Shown: positions 41,630 through 49,945 of the stretch, in pieces
Numbering within the stretch: the first letter of the stretch is position 1
Layout of the letters: every line of letters starts with the position of its first letter
Origin: Pseudomonadota bacterium
GTDB lineage: Bacteria; Desulfobacterota; Desulfovibrionia; Desulfovibrionales; Desulfovibrionaceae
NCBI GenBank assembly: GCA_018822105.1
Contig: JAHJLB010000014.1
Span: forward strand, 1-64,000
DNA length: 64,000 nt
Direction: 5' to 3'
Made by a program: the position numbers and the translations under genes
Notes under the pieces: model-generated
What the model was told of the DNA's origin: nothing
The model's database searches: none
The model's input: only the letters and a program-made list of their open reading frames with translations

Positions 41630-42904
41630 ATGCCGCTCTTCGCCCTGGTGGACTGCAACAACTTCTACGCCTCCTGCGAGCGCCTGTTTCGCCCGGAGCT
41701 CACGGGGCGGCCCGTGGTGGTGCTGTCCAACAACGACGGCTGCGTCATCGCCCGCTCGGCCGAGGCCAAGGCCCTGGGCATCCCCATGGGCGCCCCGGCC
41801 TTCCAGTGGGAGCGGCGCTTCCGCGCCTCCGGCGTGGCCGTGTTCTCGAGCAACTTCGCCCTGTACGGTGACCTTTCGGCGCGCATCATGACGATTCTGG
41901 AGGATATGGCCCCGGGGGTGGAGGTCTATTCCATCGATGAGGCCTTCCTGGACCTGTCCGGCGTGGCCGACCTCGAAGCCCTCTGCCGCGCGATGCGCGA
42001 GCGCGTGCTGCGCTGGGTGGGCATCCCGGTGTCCATCGGCCTGGCAAGCACCAAGACCCTGGCCAAGCTGGCCAACCGCGTGGCCAAGAAGCAGCCGCGG
42101 CACGGCGGGGTGTTCGCCCTGGAGGGCGCGCAGTCCGTGGAGGCTGTGCTTGGGGCCACGGAGGTGGGCGATGTATGGGGCATCGGCCCCCGGCACGCCA
42201 GGCGGCTTTGGGCGCGCGGGGCGCGCACGGCCCTGGACTTCGCCAGGCTGCCGCGCGCCTGGGTGCGCCGCGAGATGAGCGTGGTGGGCCTGTGCACCCA
42301 GCTTGAGCTGTCCGGCGTCTCCTGCCTGTCGCTGGAGCGCGCCCCGGCTGCCCGCAAGTCCCTGCTCTGTTCGCGGAGTTTCGGCCGGCTCGTGTCCGAA
42401 CGCGGGCACCTGCGCGAGGCCGTGGCCAGCTATGCCGTGCGCGTGGCCGAGAAGCTGCGGCGCGAGGGGGCCGAGGCGGCCACGGTGCAGGTCTTCATCG
42501 CCACGCCCCGGCACCGCGAGAACCTGCCGCAGCACAGCGCCACGGCCACCATCGCCTTGCGCACGCCCACGGCGCACACCCCGGAGATCATCCGGGCGGC
42601 CCTGCGCGCCCTGGACCAATGCTTCCGCTCCGGCTACGAGTACCAGAAGGCCGGGGTGATGCTCCTGGGCCTGGCTCCGGCCTGCGCGCGGCAGATCTCC
42701 CTGCTGGACCAGGACCCCGGGGAGCGCCGTCGCCAGCAGGCCCTCATGGGCGCCCTGGACGCCGCGAACCGGCGCTTCGGCAACGGCGCCCTGCGCTACG
42801 CCATCACCACGGCCCCGGACCGGCCCTGGCACATGCGCCAGCTGCGCCGCTCGCCGCGCTACACCACCAATTGGGGCGAACTGCCGCGCGTCGGCGCGGA
42901 GTGA
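41630..42904 (+). CDS. umuC: UmuC-type Y-family DNA polymerase V
   Basis: The 424-residue polymerase has FALVDCNNFYASCERLF with the first catalytic Asp, the steric-gate-region VVLSNNDGCVIARS, and SIDEAFLDL with the other acidic residues. GLASTKTLAKLAN and a C-terminal little-finger and UmuC extension complete it. It copies past DNA damage in complex with UmuD'. It is directly downstream of umuD. Confidence 0.96.
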   Translation: MPLFALVDCNNFYASCERLFRPELTGRPVVVLSNNDGCVIARSAEAKALGIPMGAPAFQWERRFRASGVAVFSSNFALYGDLSARIMTILEDMAPGVEVYSIDEAFLDLSGVADLEALCRAMRERVLRWVGIPVSIGLASTKTLAKLANRVAKKQPRHGGVFALEGAQSVEAVLGATEVGDVWGIGPRHARRLWARGARTALDFARLPRAWVRREMSVVGLCTQLELSGVSCLSLERAPAARKSLLCSRSFGRLVSERGHLREAVASYAVRVAEKLRREGAEAATVQVFIATPRHRENLPQHSATATIALRTPTAHTPEIIRAALRALDQCFRSGYEYQKAGVMLLGLAPACARQISLLDQDPGERRRQQALMGALDAANRRFGNGALRYAITTAPDRPWHMRQLRRSPRYTTNWGELPRVGAE

Positions 42905-42926
42905 CCGCCGCGCAAGGAGGAGCTCC

Positions 42927-44306
42927 ATGTTCTTCAAGCAGACGCAGACGCCCGGACTGGGCTGTTTTTCGTACATCCTGGGCTGCCCGGCCGCAGGGGT
43001 CATGGCCGTGGTGGACCCCAGGCGCGACATCGGCGAGTATCTGGACTTCGCCGCCAGTGAGGGCATGCGCCTGACGCACATCTTCGAGACCCACGTGCAC
43101 GCGGACCACGTGAGCGGGGCCCAGGAGCTGCGCGCCATGACCGGGGCCGGCATCTACATCCACGAGAGCGCGGGCGCGGGCTATGATCACGTGGCGATCA
43201 CGGCGGGCGACGTGTTCACCCTCGGCGCGGCCAGGATCGAGGTCCTGCACACCCCCGGCCACACGCCGAACTCCGTGTCCCTGCTGGTTTCCGACCTCGT
43301 GCGCTCGGACAGGCCGCAGATGGTGCTCACCGGCGACCTGCTCTTTGTGGGCGACGTGGGCCGTCCGGATCTTCCCGGCGAGCTGATCCTGGACGAGCAG
43401 GTGCGCAACCTGCACCACAGCCTGCATGTGGTCCTGGGCGGCCTGCCGGACTCGCTGGAGGTGTATCCGGCCCACGGCCAGGGCTCCCTGTGCGGCCGGG
43501 GCATGAGCTCCAAGAACATGAGCACCCTGGGCTACGAGCGCCTGGCCAACCCCATGCTCCAGCACAAGAGCCTGGAGTCGTTCAAGGCAGCGCTGCTCTC
43601 GGCCCTGCCGGTGCGTCCGCGCAGCTTCAGCGCCATCATCGCCATGAACCTGGAGGGCGCGCCGCTGCTGGGGCGTTGTCCCGCGGAGCAGATGCTGCCG
43701 CCGGAGGGCTTTGCGGCGCTCATGGAGCAGGGGGCCGTGGTCATCGACACCCGCGACGCGGCGTCCTTTGGCGGGGCGCACATCCCCGGCAGCCTGAACA
43801 TCGGCTTTGAACGCCAGATGGCCAACTGGGTGGGCATGGCCGTGCCCCCAGGCTCCGAGATCCTGCTGGTGGTGGAGGGCCGCGAGCGCTTTGAGGCCAT
43901 GCGCACGGAGCTGCAGCGCATCGGCTACGACGCGATCCTGGGCTGGCTGTCCGGGGGTCTGTCGTCCTGGATCTTGAGCGGGCGGGCCGTGGCCTCCCTG
44001 GCCCAGGTCAGCGTGCATGAACTGCGGCAGGCCCTGGACAGCCCCGCCGCCACCCTCATCGACGTGCGCACCCCGGCGGAGTGGCAGGCCGGGCACATCG
44101 CCCAGGCCGTGCACAGGCCTTTGGCCGAGATCATCGAACGGGGCGTGGATTTTTGCCTGGAAGGACCGGTGAGCGTGGTCTGCGGCTCGGGCTACCGCTC
44201 GAACATCGTGGGCAGCCTGCTCAAGGCCGGAGGCTGCGTCCAAGTCAGGTCCGTGGCCGGCGGCATGCTGGCCTGGACGCGGTCCGGGTATCCGGTGGTG
44301 GCATAA
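42927..44306 (+). CDS. MBL-fold persulfide dioxygenase-like protein with two rhodanese domains
   Basis: The 459-residue protein has an N-terminal ETHE1-like domain (THVHADH, residues 55-61; GDLLFVGDVGRPD) that binds a mononuclear iron in known members, then two rhodanese domains (about 260-355 and 360-455). The first lacks the active Cys (LLVVEGRERF), the second keeps VVCGSGYRS. Such fusions oxidise glutathione persulfide or related sulfane sulfur. The ATG at 42927 has AGGAGGAG upstream. A hairpin follows the stop codon. Confidence 0.9.
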   Translation: MFFKQTQTPGLGCFSYILGCPAAGVMAVVDPRRDIGEYLDFAASEGMRLTHIFETHVHADHVSGAQELRAMTGAGIYIHESAGAGYDHVAITAGDVFTLGAARIEVLHTPGHTPNSVSLLVSDLVRSDRPQMVLTGDLLFVGDVGRPDLPGELILDEQVRNLHHSLHVVLGGLPDSLEVYPAHGQGSLCGRGMSSKNMSTLGYERLANPMLQHKSLESFKAALLSALPVRPRSFSAIIAMNLEGAPLLGRCPAEQMLPPEGFAALMEQGAVVIDTRDAASFGGAHIPGSLNIGFERQMANWVGMAVPPGSEILLVVEGRERFEAMRTELQRIGYDAILGWLSGGLSSWILSGRAVASLAQVSVHELRQALDSPAATLIDVRTPAEWQAGHIAQAVHRPLAEIIERGVDFCLEGPVSVVCGSGYRSNIVGSLLKAGGCVQVRSVAGGMLAWTRSGYPVVA

Positions 44307-44310
44307 GGCA

Positions 44311-44346
44311 GACGGGCGGACCGGCATTCGCCCCGTCCCGCCCGTC
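44311..44346. terminator. Hairpin between the convergent MBL-rhodanese and ridA genes
   Basis: A 9-bp perfect stem (44311-44319 with 44338-44346) has an 18-nt loop that can fold further. There is no T run, so terminator function is uncertain. Confidence 0.4.
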
Positions 44347-44376
44347 ATGTAGCGGCGTGTGCCTGGAGCCCTGCTG

Positions 44377-44769
44377 CTACAGGACGGCCACGGCCTCGAT
44401 TTCGACCATGAAGGCCGCGTCCACGAGCTTCACCACCTCCACGATGGTGGTGGCCGGGCGGATCTCGCCGAAGACCTCGCCATGGGCCTTGGCGATGGCG
44501 TCGAACTGGGCTGCGTCGGTGACGAAGATGCGCGTGCGCACAACGTCCTTCATGCCCGCGCCGGCCTGGGCCAGGGCGCCTTCGATGATCTGCAGGGCGC
44601 GCCTGGCCTGGCCGTACATGTCCGGGGCCACGGAGCCGTCCGCCTCCACGCCGCAGGTGCCGGAAACATAGATGGTGTTCCCGGCCACCACGGCGCGGGA
44701 GTAGCCCAGAAGCGGCTCCCACTTGGAGCCGGAGGTGATGAGCCGTTTGGGTGTCGAATTCGTGGGCAT
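44377..44769 (-). CDS. RidA-family enamine/imine deaminase
   Basis: The 130-residue trimeric protein has the RidA features YSRAVVAGNTIYVSGTCG, DVVRTRIFVTD and RPATTIVEV, with the Arg and Glu of the active site. RidA proteins hydrolyse reactive 2-aminoacrylate and similar imines from PLP enzymes. The sequence differs enough from archetypal RidA that a Rid4-7-type subfamily is possible. The ATG at 44769 has AGGAG upstream. It is monocistronic and divergent from lolA. Confidence 0.9.
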   Translation of the reverse strand: MPTNSTPKRLITSGSKWEPLLGYSRAVVAGNTIYVSGTCGVEADGSVAPDMYGQARRALQIIEGALAQAGAGMKDVVRTRIFVTDAAQFDAIAKAHGEVFGEIRPATTIVEVVKLVDAAFMVEIEAVAVL

Positions 44770-44923
44770 GGGAGGTCTCCTTTTGCGGTGCGATTGGCGT
44801 TCTGCGGCCCCTGCGCAAGGGCCTGGGCGCAGTGGCCCGGTTTTGCCAGACTTCGCCCGGCAAAGGAAGCGCAAAATATTCGGTTTGGTGGGCAAGGGCC
44901 CAGGGCCGCTTGCGTGGGCTCCA

Positions 44924-44952
44924 TTGCCTTTCAGGGTGTCTTCCCATACTCT
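44924..44952 (+). promoter_or_regulatory. Promoter candidate for lolA
   Basis: TTGCCT (44924-44929) and TACTCT (44947-44952) are 17 nt apart, 45 nt before the start codon. Confidence 0.35.
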
Positions 44953-44996
44953 CGGCGCGGGCATCAGCCCGGAATCACCTCAGCTTGGAGCAATAC

Positions 44997-45638
44997 ATGC
45001 GCCTGCGCACACCGATACTTGTCCTGGCCCTTGTCCTGGCCCTTCCCCTTGCCGCCCGGGCGAACGCCCTGACCGACAACATCCAGAAGCGTTATGAATC
45101 CATGCAGCAGTTCCAGGCCGATTTCCAGCAGGAGCTGACCAACGCCGCCAGCGGCAGCGTGGAGAAGCGCAGCGGGAAGATCTGGTTCAAGCAGCCCTCC
45201 CTGGTGCGCTGGGATACCCTGAAGCCGGAGAAGGAAACCCTTGTGGTTGGTCGGAATCTGGTCTGGAACTATTTCGAGGCCGACAAGATCGCCATGAAAT
45301 ACCGGGCAAACCAGGTCTTCAACTCCAAGACCATGATCCGCTTTTTGTCCGGCAAGGCGAACCTCAAGGAAGACTTCAAGGTTGTGGAGCAGGGCAATGA
45401 GGACGGCTTCATCAAGGTCCGGCTGATCCCCAAGGAGCCGGAGCCGACCATGGTCATGGCCTACATCTGGGTGGACCCGAAGACGCACATGCTGGGCCGG
45501 GTGCTCATTGTGGACTTCTTCGGCAACGGCAATCAGGTCACCCTCCTGGGACTGACCACGGACAAGCGGGCCGACGCCAGGCTCTTCGAATTCACCCCGC
45601 CCCCTGGCGTCCAGGTGCGCGACAACACCAAGCAGTAG
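44997..45638 (+). CDS. lolA: Outer-membrane lipoprotein carrier protein LolA
   Basis: The 213-residue periplasmic carrier moves lipoproteins from LolCDE to the outer membrane. A signal peptide ends near residue 22 (ARA-NA), followed by a LolA domain: YESMQQFQADFQQ, GKIWFKQPSLVRWD and YIWVDPKTHMLGRVLI. The ATG at 44997 has GGAG 6 nt upstream. It converges with rluB. Monocistronic by position. Confidence 0.93.
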   Translation: MRLRTPILVLALVLALPLAARANALTDNIQKRYESMQQFQADFQQELTNAASGSVEKRSGKIWFKQPSLVRWDTLKPEKETLVVGRNLVWNYFEADKIAMKYRANQVFNSKTMIRFLSGKANLKEDFKVVEQGNEDGFIKVRLIPKEPEPTMVMAYIWVDPKTHMLGRVLIVDFFGNGNQVTLLGLTTDKRADARLFEFTPPPGVQVRDNTKQ

Positions 45639-45647
45639 CTCCGGCCG

Positions 45648-46424
45648 TTATTCCGGGGGCAGGCCCACGTCCTGGCGCAGGCGCCGCACCTCCTGGGCCG
45701 TCAAGATCCGCGCCTCGCCGGGCTTGAGGCTGCCCAGCTCCAGGAACCCCTGGCGCACGCGCGTGAGCCGGAGCACGGTGCGGCCCATGTCGCGGCACAT
45801 GCGCCGGATCTGGCGGTTCAGGCCCTGCACCAGGGTCATCTCCATCCAGGCCTCCCGCTGGTCCTGCCGCAAGAGGCGGACCTCCACGGGGGCCAGGACC
45901 TCGCCCTCGGCCAGGGTCATGCCCGAGCGCATGACCTCCAGCCAGGCCTCGTCCACATGTCCGCGCACCAGCACATGATAGACCTTGGGCAGATGCCAGC
46001 GCGGAGAGATGAGCCGGTTCATGAGGCTGCCATCGGTGGTCAGCAGCAGCAAGCCCTCGGAGAAGTAGTCCAGCCGTCCCACGTGCAGGAGCCGCAGCTC
46101 TCTCAACTCCTTCGGGAGAATGTCGAAAACCGTTGTGCGGCCTTGCGGATCCCGTGTCGTGGTCACGACCTGCACCGGCTTGTGCAGGAGCACGGTCACA
46201 TGGCGGTTTGGGGCGCCGGCAGGAAGGCGCGGGCGCACCGGAGCGCCGTCGACGAGCACGATGTCGTCCACGGGGTTCACCCGGACCCCCGGCTCCGTCA
46301 CGCGGACGCCGTTGAGCTCCACCCTTCCTTGCAGAATGAGCTCGTCCGCCCCCCTGCGCGAGGCCACGCCGCACTCGGAAAGATACTTGTTGATGCGTAT
46401 GGTGTTCGTTTTGTCGTTGGTCAT
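45648..46424 (-). CDS. 23S rRNA pseudouridine synthase, RluB/RsuA family
   Basis: The 258-residue enzyme has an S4 RNA-binding domain (IRINKYLSECGVASRRGAD, residues 9-55) and the catalytic motif VGRLDYFSEGLLLLT with the active Asp. LNRQIRRMC is the conserved C-terminal motif. RluB modifies 23S U2605, RluE U2457 and RsuA 16S U516; RluB is the best guess by the S4 domain and length. The ATG at 46424 has only a weak ribosome-binding site. Confidence 0.9.
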   Translation of the reverse strand: MTNDKTNTIRINKYLSECGVASRRGADELILQGRVELNGVRVTEPGVRVNPVDDIVLVDGAPVRPRLPAGAPNRHVTVLLHKPVQVVTTTRDPQGRTTVFDILPKELRELRLLHVGRLDYFSEGLLLLTTDGSLMNRLISPRWHLPKVYHVLVRGHVDEAWLEVMRSGMTLAEGEVLAPVEVRLLRQDQREAWMEMTLVQGLNRQIRRMCRDMGRTVLRLTRVRQGFLELGSLKPGEARILTAQEVRRLRQDVGLPPE

Positions 46425-46738
46425 GTTTTCCAGCTGGTTAATTACTCTAGAGTTTATTGAGTGAATCTCTAATTACCGATTTTATTATGTTCTGTGCTTC
46501 AGAGGCGGAAGGGGCGGTCCCGAACCGTGGCTCTGGCCGGTTGTCCTTGCCAGCCTTGGCCGCAGCCGGTACAAGGCTCCGCAGCGGCGTTGAGCACGTC
46601 ACCTGCTGAGAAGTTTTGCCGCTGCGCCGTCTGATGCATGCTACTTCTTTGGGCGGCCTCTCAGCAAGGGCTGTCTGGAGACGGCATCGCTTGCCCGCAA
46701 ATGTAGACACGCGTCAACCGCAGACCAATGGATGCCCA
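46425..46738. other. 314-nt intergenic region between rluB and the DUF374 acyltransferase
   Basis: The left part (46430-46500) is the most AT-rich stretch nearby and probably holds the rluB promoter; it includes the palindrome ACTCTAGAGT (46444-46453). The remainder is GC-rich with no promoter or RNA structure I can defend. A minus-strand frame at 46447-46710 has no recognisable similarity and is not called. Confidence 0.5.
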
Positions 46739-47386
46739 ATGCGCTTCAATCCCGTCCGCATCGCTCCCGTCGTCACCTTCCTGTACCGCTTGTGGGTGCG
46801 CAGTATTCGTTTCCGCAATGTGGAAGGCTTCGAGAGGCTGCTTGAAAGCCTGGATGCCGGCCGGCCGGTCATGCTGGCCATCTGGCACGAGGAGCTCTTC
46901 GCCCTCACCGGCTATGGCCTGTCCGTGCTGCCAGGGCGGTACGCCACGGTGGTCAGCGACAGCCGCGACGGCGAGCTCATCGCCCAGGTGCTCCTGCGCA
47001 TCGGCTTCCTCACGGCGCGGGGGTCCAGCACCCGCGGGGGGCTGAAGGCCTTGAAGCAGCTGCGTCAGCACATGGAGGCCGGGCGCGTGGGCGTCATCAC
47101 CGTGGACGGGCCGCGCGGGCCGCGGCAGAAGGTCAAGGACGGGGCCGTGTACCTGGCCCAGCGCAGCGGCGCGCAGCTTTTCCCCGTGCGCTCGAGGCTT
47201 TCGTCCAAGCATGTTTTTCAGCGTTCCTGGGACCATTTCCAGCTGCCCATGCCGTTCTGCACCTGCGAGGTGCATCTGGGGCAACCTATGGAGTTTGCCC
47301 CGGGCAAGATGACGGCCGAGGAACTGGCCCAGGGCAGCCGGCTTTTGGAACAGGCCCTGCGCGACACCTTGCCGCACGGGGACTGA
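46739..47386 (+). CDS. DUF374 lysophospholipid acyltransferase-like protein
   Basis: The 215-residue protein matches DUF374 (PF04028), related to LPLAT acyltransferases. The motifs are LAIWHEELF for the HxxxD/E region, VSDSRDGELIAQ, RGSSTRGGLKAL and TVDGPRGPRQKVKDGAVYLA. Such proteins are associated with lipid A or Kdo-lipid metabolism, but the reaction is not firmly known. The ATG at 46739 gives the family N-terminus; its ribosome-binding site is weak. It converges with gcvT. Confidence 0.85.
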   Translation: MRFNPVRIAPVVTFLYRLWVRSIRFRNVEGFERLLESLDAGRPVMLAIWHEELFALTGYGLSVLPGRYATVVSDSRDGELIAQVLLRIGFLTARGSSTRGGLKALKQLRQHMEAGRVGVITVDGPRGPRQKVKDGAVYLAQRSGAQLFPVRSRLSSKHVFQRSWDHFQLPMPFCTCEVHLGQPMEFAPGKMTAEELAQGSRLLEQALRDTLPHGD

Positions 47387-47435
47387 ACCGCAACGCCTGG
47401 AGCGGGCAGGGCGGCGGCCCCAGGCGCATATCCGC

Positions 47436-48521
47436 TCAGCTGATTTTCGCCCGCGCCGTGCCCTTGGTGTAGAAGGGCAGGCTGGCGCGCTTGGCCTCCA
47501 GATCGCCGCGCTGGGTGCGCACAACAAAGGCGTCCTGCCCGGCCGCGTCAGCCCGGACATAGGCCAGGGCAACGCAATACCCCAGGGACGGCGCGAAAGA
47601 CCCGCTGGTGACCACGCCCACCTTTGCGCCATCCGCCAGGTGCACCGGGTCATGATGCCGCGCGCTGCGCCGCCCGGGAATCTCCAGGGCGATGAGCCGC
47701 TCGCGCACATCGGCCAGGGCGGACTGCCCGATGAAGGGGGTGGGCTTGCCCAGCAGCGGCCCGAACCCTGCCTCCACCGGAGTGTGGCTGGTGTCGAGGT
47801 CCTGCCCGTAGAGGGGATAGCCCAGCTCCAGGCGCAAAGTGTCGCGCGCGCCCAGGCCCACGGGCTTGACGAGGGGATGCGCGGCAAGGGCTTCCCACAT
47901 GGGCAGGGCCATGCTGGCGTCAAGGTACAGCTCGTAGCCGAGTTCGCCGGTATAGCCCGTGCGGCTCACCAGCAGGGGCTCGCTGCGCCATATGGTGCGG
48001 ATGAAGTTGAAGTAGCCGGGAGACGGGAGGTCCGGGCCTAGGACGGCGCTGACCACCTCGCGCGACTTCGGGCCCTGCACGTCGATCTTGGCCGTCTTGG
48101 CGGAGATGTTGGTCAGCACTGGCCCTGCGGGCAGATGCTCGGACAGCCAGGCGAAGTCTCCGGCCTCGCAGGCGCCGTTGACCACGAGCATGTAGCTGTC
48201 CGCATCCAGGCAGTAGATGATGAGGTCGTCCTGCACGCCTCCGGACGCATTGAGCAGGAAGCCGTAGCGGCATTTGCCGGGGCTCAGGGTGTCCAGGTTC
48301 TGGGTCACCAAAGCGCCCAGGGCCTCCTGTGCGCCCGGCCCCGCAAGAGTAAATTCGCCCATGTGGCAGATGTCGAAGATGCCCGCGGCCTGGCGGGTGT
48401 GGTTGTGTTCGGCAATGATGCCCTCGTACTGGATGGGCATGTCGAAGCCGGCGAAGGCCGCCATCTTCGCCTTTTTGCCGCGGTGCCAGGCGGTCAGGGG
48501 CGTGATCTTGAGGCTCTCCAC
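47436..48521 (-). CDS. gcvT: Glycine cleavage system T protein (aminomethyltransferase)
   Basis: The 361-residue folate-dependent enzyme releases ammonia from the aminomethyl-lipoyl H protein and forms methylene-THF. It shows FDICHMGEFTLAGPGA, SRTGYTGELGYELYL, ARDTLRLELGYPLYG and a C-terminal GYCVALAYV. I chose the GTG at 48521, which has AAGGAGG 5 nt upstream; an ATG overlapping it is out of frame. The other gcv genes are not in the window. No glycine riboswitch was recognised in the leader. Confidence 0.93.
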   Translation of the reverse strand: MESLKITPLTAWHRGKKAKMAAFAGFDMPIQYEGIIAEHNHTRQAAGIFDICHMGEFTLAGPGAQEALGALVTQNLDTLSPGKCRYGFLLNASGGVQDDLIIYCLDADSYMLVVNGACEAGDFAWLSEHLPAGPVLTNISAKTAKIDVQGPKSREVVSAVLGPDLPSPGYFNFIRTIWRSEPLLVSRTGYTGELGYELYLDASMALPMWEALAAHPLVKPVGLGARDTLRLELGYPLYGQDLDTSHTPVEAGFGPLLGKPTPFIGQSALADVRERLIALEIPGRRSARHHDPVHLADGAKVGVVTSGSFAPSLGYCVALAYVRADAAGQDAFVVRTQRGDLEAKRASLPFYTKGTARAKIS

Positions 48522-48558
48522 ATGGTCCTCCTTGTCTCTCGATGTGCGCAAGGCTGGC

Positions 48559-48587
48559 AGTATGCCACAATCCTCGAAGGTGCTCAA
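48559..48587 (-). promoter_or_regulatory. Promoter for gcvT
   Basis: On the minus strand TTGAGC (48582-48587) and CATACT (48559-48564) are 17 nt apart, about 38 nt before the GTG start. Confidence 0.5.
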
Positions 48588-48627
48588 CAGCTCTTTGTCC
48601 CCCGGATTCTTCCATATCCTACTCATG

Positions 48628-48656
48628 TTGACGGTTACGGGTATTTTATTTATTAC
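48628..48656 (+). promoter_or_regulatory. Promoter for the DUF6485-mreB-like-IMPase operon
   Basis: TTGACG (48628-48633) and TATTAC (48651-48656) are 17 nt apart in an AT-rich stretch, 36 nt before the start codon. Confidence 0.6.
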
Positions 48657-48691
48657 TTTTTTTCCGACAACAATTCTTCCCGGGGGATTCC

Positions 48692-48904
48692 ATGCGCAAA
48701 CTGGACCAGTGCCCACGCGTCAAGATCAATGCCCAGTATTGCGTGTGCACCTACCCCAACTGCAGCAGGCGCGGACTGTGCTGCGAATGCCTGCATTACC
48801 ACCGGCAGCGCAACGAGCTGCCTGCCTGCTACTTCACTGCGGAAGAGGAAAAGACCTACAACCGCAGCATCGAATTTTTCATCCAACGCAGAACCGGAAA
48901 GTAG
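48692..48904 (+). CDS. Small cysteine-rich DUF6485 family protein
   Basis: The 70-residue protein has eight Cys (residues 7, 17, 19, 24, 30, 31, 33 and 46) in CVCTYPNCSRRGLCCECLHYH, followed by a helical tail. The pattern CxCTYxxCxxxGxCCECLxYH matches the DUF6485 family common in Desulfovibrio and related anaerobes, and metal binding (zinc or Fe-S) is likely from the Cys count. The ATG at 48692 has GGGGGA upstream. It lies 9 nt before the MreB-like gene. Function unknown. Confidence 0.85.
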   Translation: MRKLDQCPRVKINAQYCVCTYPNCSRRGLCCECLHYHRQRNELPACYFTAEEEKTYNRSIEFFIQRRTGK

Positions 48905-48913
48905 GCGGCCAGG

Positions 48914-49945
48914 GTGTCTCTGCATCTGCGCAACCCCTTCAACCTGCTGCGCAGACACGCCATAGCCCTCGACGCCGGCTCTGGCCGAACCCTCATCACC
49001 ACCCCCCTGGCCGAGATCCTTCTCGACGAGCCCACGGTCATCGCCATTGAGCAGGGGTCAGGCAACGTCATCGCCACGGGGACCGAAGCCAAAAGCTATC
49101 TCGGCAAGGCCCCGGAGCGCATCCAGGTCATCCGCCCCATTCAGGCGGGGGTCATCGTGGACTTTGACTCAGTCAAGGCCCTGATGCGCCATTTCTTCAA
49201 GACCATTGCGCCCGACGACGGAACCAGGCTTCATGTCTCAGCCGTGGTCAGCCAGGGGCTCTCCGCCCTGGAGACCCAGACCTTCCGCAATTGCCTCAAG
49301 CAGGCCGGGGCCTCGCGCGTGGACCTGATCAATGCCCCCCTGGCCGCGGCCATCGGTTCCGGGCTGGACATCCGCCAGCCCAAGGGGCGCCTGCTGCTGG
49401 GCATCGGCGCCGGGCTGGCCGAGGCCGCAGTGCTCTATCTGTCCGATGTGGTGCAGTTCGAGGCCGGCCGCTGCGGAGCGGAGCTGTTTCACGAGCATGT
49501 CGCCCATCATCTGGCGGCACGCTATCAGGTGGCCATCGGCGAGAACATGGCCGAGCAGGCCACGGTGCAGCTGGCCTGGGCTGACCGCCCCGAAGAGAAG
49601 AGGAGCATGACCCTCACCGGCAAGTATGCCGCCACCGGCACGCCCTGTGCCCTGGAGCTCACGGACGACGACCTGGAGGGCGCACTGGACTCTTCTCTTG
49701 ATGCCCTGGAGGCTTTGGTGCGCTCGGTCATGGACAAGACCCCGGCGGCCCTTGTGGCCGATATCGCGGACACGGGGCTCATCCTCCACGGTGGCGGAGC
49801 GCAGGTCTACGGCCTGGAGCAGGCCTTGGGGCAGAGGCTGGGCCTGCGCACCCGCGTCGTGCCCGAACCTGCGATGGCCGCGGTGCGCGGTGCCGCCGCG
49901 ACCCTGCGCCCGGACCTGGACTACAAGCAGTTCCTGGTGCGCTGA
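48914..49945 (+). CDS. Divergent MreB/actin-like protein, probably catalytically inactive
   Basis: The 343-residue protein aligns over its whole length with MreB: LDAGSGRTLI for phosphate-1, ILLDEPTVIAIE, RPIQAGVIVDFDSVKALMRHF, AAIGSGL and a C-terminal LILHGGGAQVYGLEQAL. Key ATPase elements differ. The usual DIGGGTTE phosphate-2 loop reads LGIGAGLAE (residues 162-170), and the Glu-containing IEEP reads INAP (139-142). ATP hydrolysis is therefore doubtful. The start is a GTG at 48914. It overlaps the IMPase gene (TGATG). A cell-shape or scaffold role is only inferred. Confidence 0.8.
   Translation: MSLHLRNPFNLLRRHAIALDAGSGRTLITTPLAEILLDEPTVIAIEQGSGNVIATGTEAKSYLGKAPERIQVIRPIQAGVIVDFDSVKALMRHFFKTIAPDDGTRLHVSAVVSQGLSALETQTFRNCLKQAGASRVDLINAPLAAAIGSGLDIRQPKGRLLLGIGAGLAEAAVLYLSDVVQFEAGRCGAELFHEHVAHHLAARYQVAIGENMAEQATVQLAWADRPEEKRSMTLTGKYAATGTPCALELTDDDLEGALDSSLDALEALVRSVMDKTPAALVADIADTGLILHGGGAQVYGLEQALGQRLGLRTRVVPEPAMAAVRGAAATLRPDLDYKQFLVR

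Noticed and set aside
40826-43153. 775-codon minus-strand frame opposite umuDC
   Set aside because: It covers two strongly conserved genes in antisense and has no motif.
46447-46710. 87-codon minus-strand frame upstream of rluB
   Set aside because: No similarity to a known family, no ribosome-binding site and a mixed composition; it spans the likely rluB promoter.
48522-48691. Glycine riboswitch in the gcvT leader
   Set aside because: The promoter found leaves a leader of only about 30 nt, and the conserved glycine riboswitch core was not seen.
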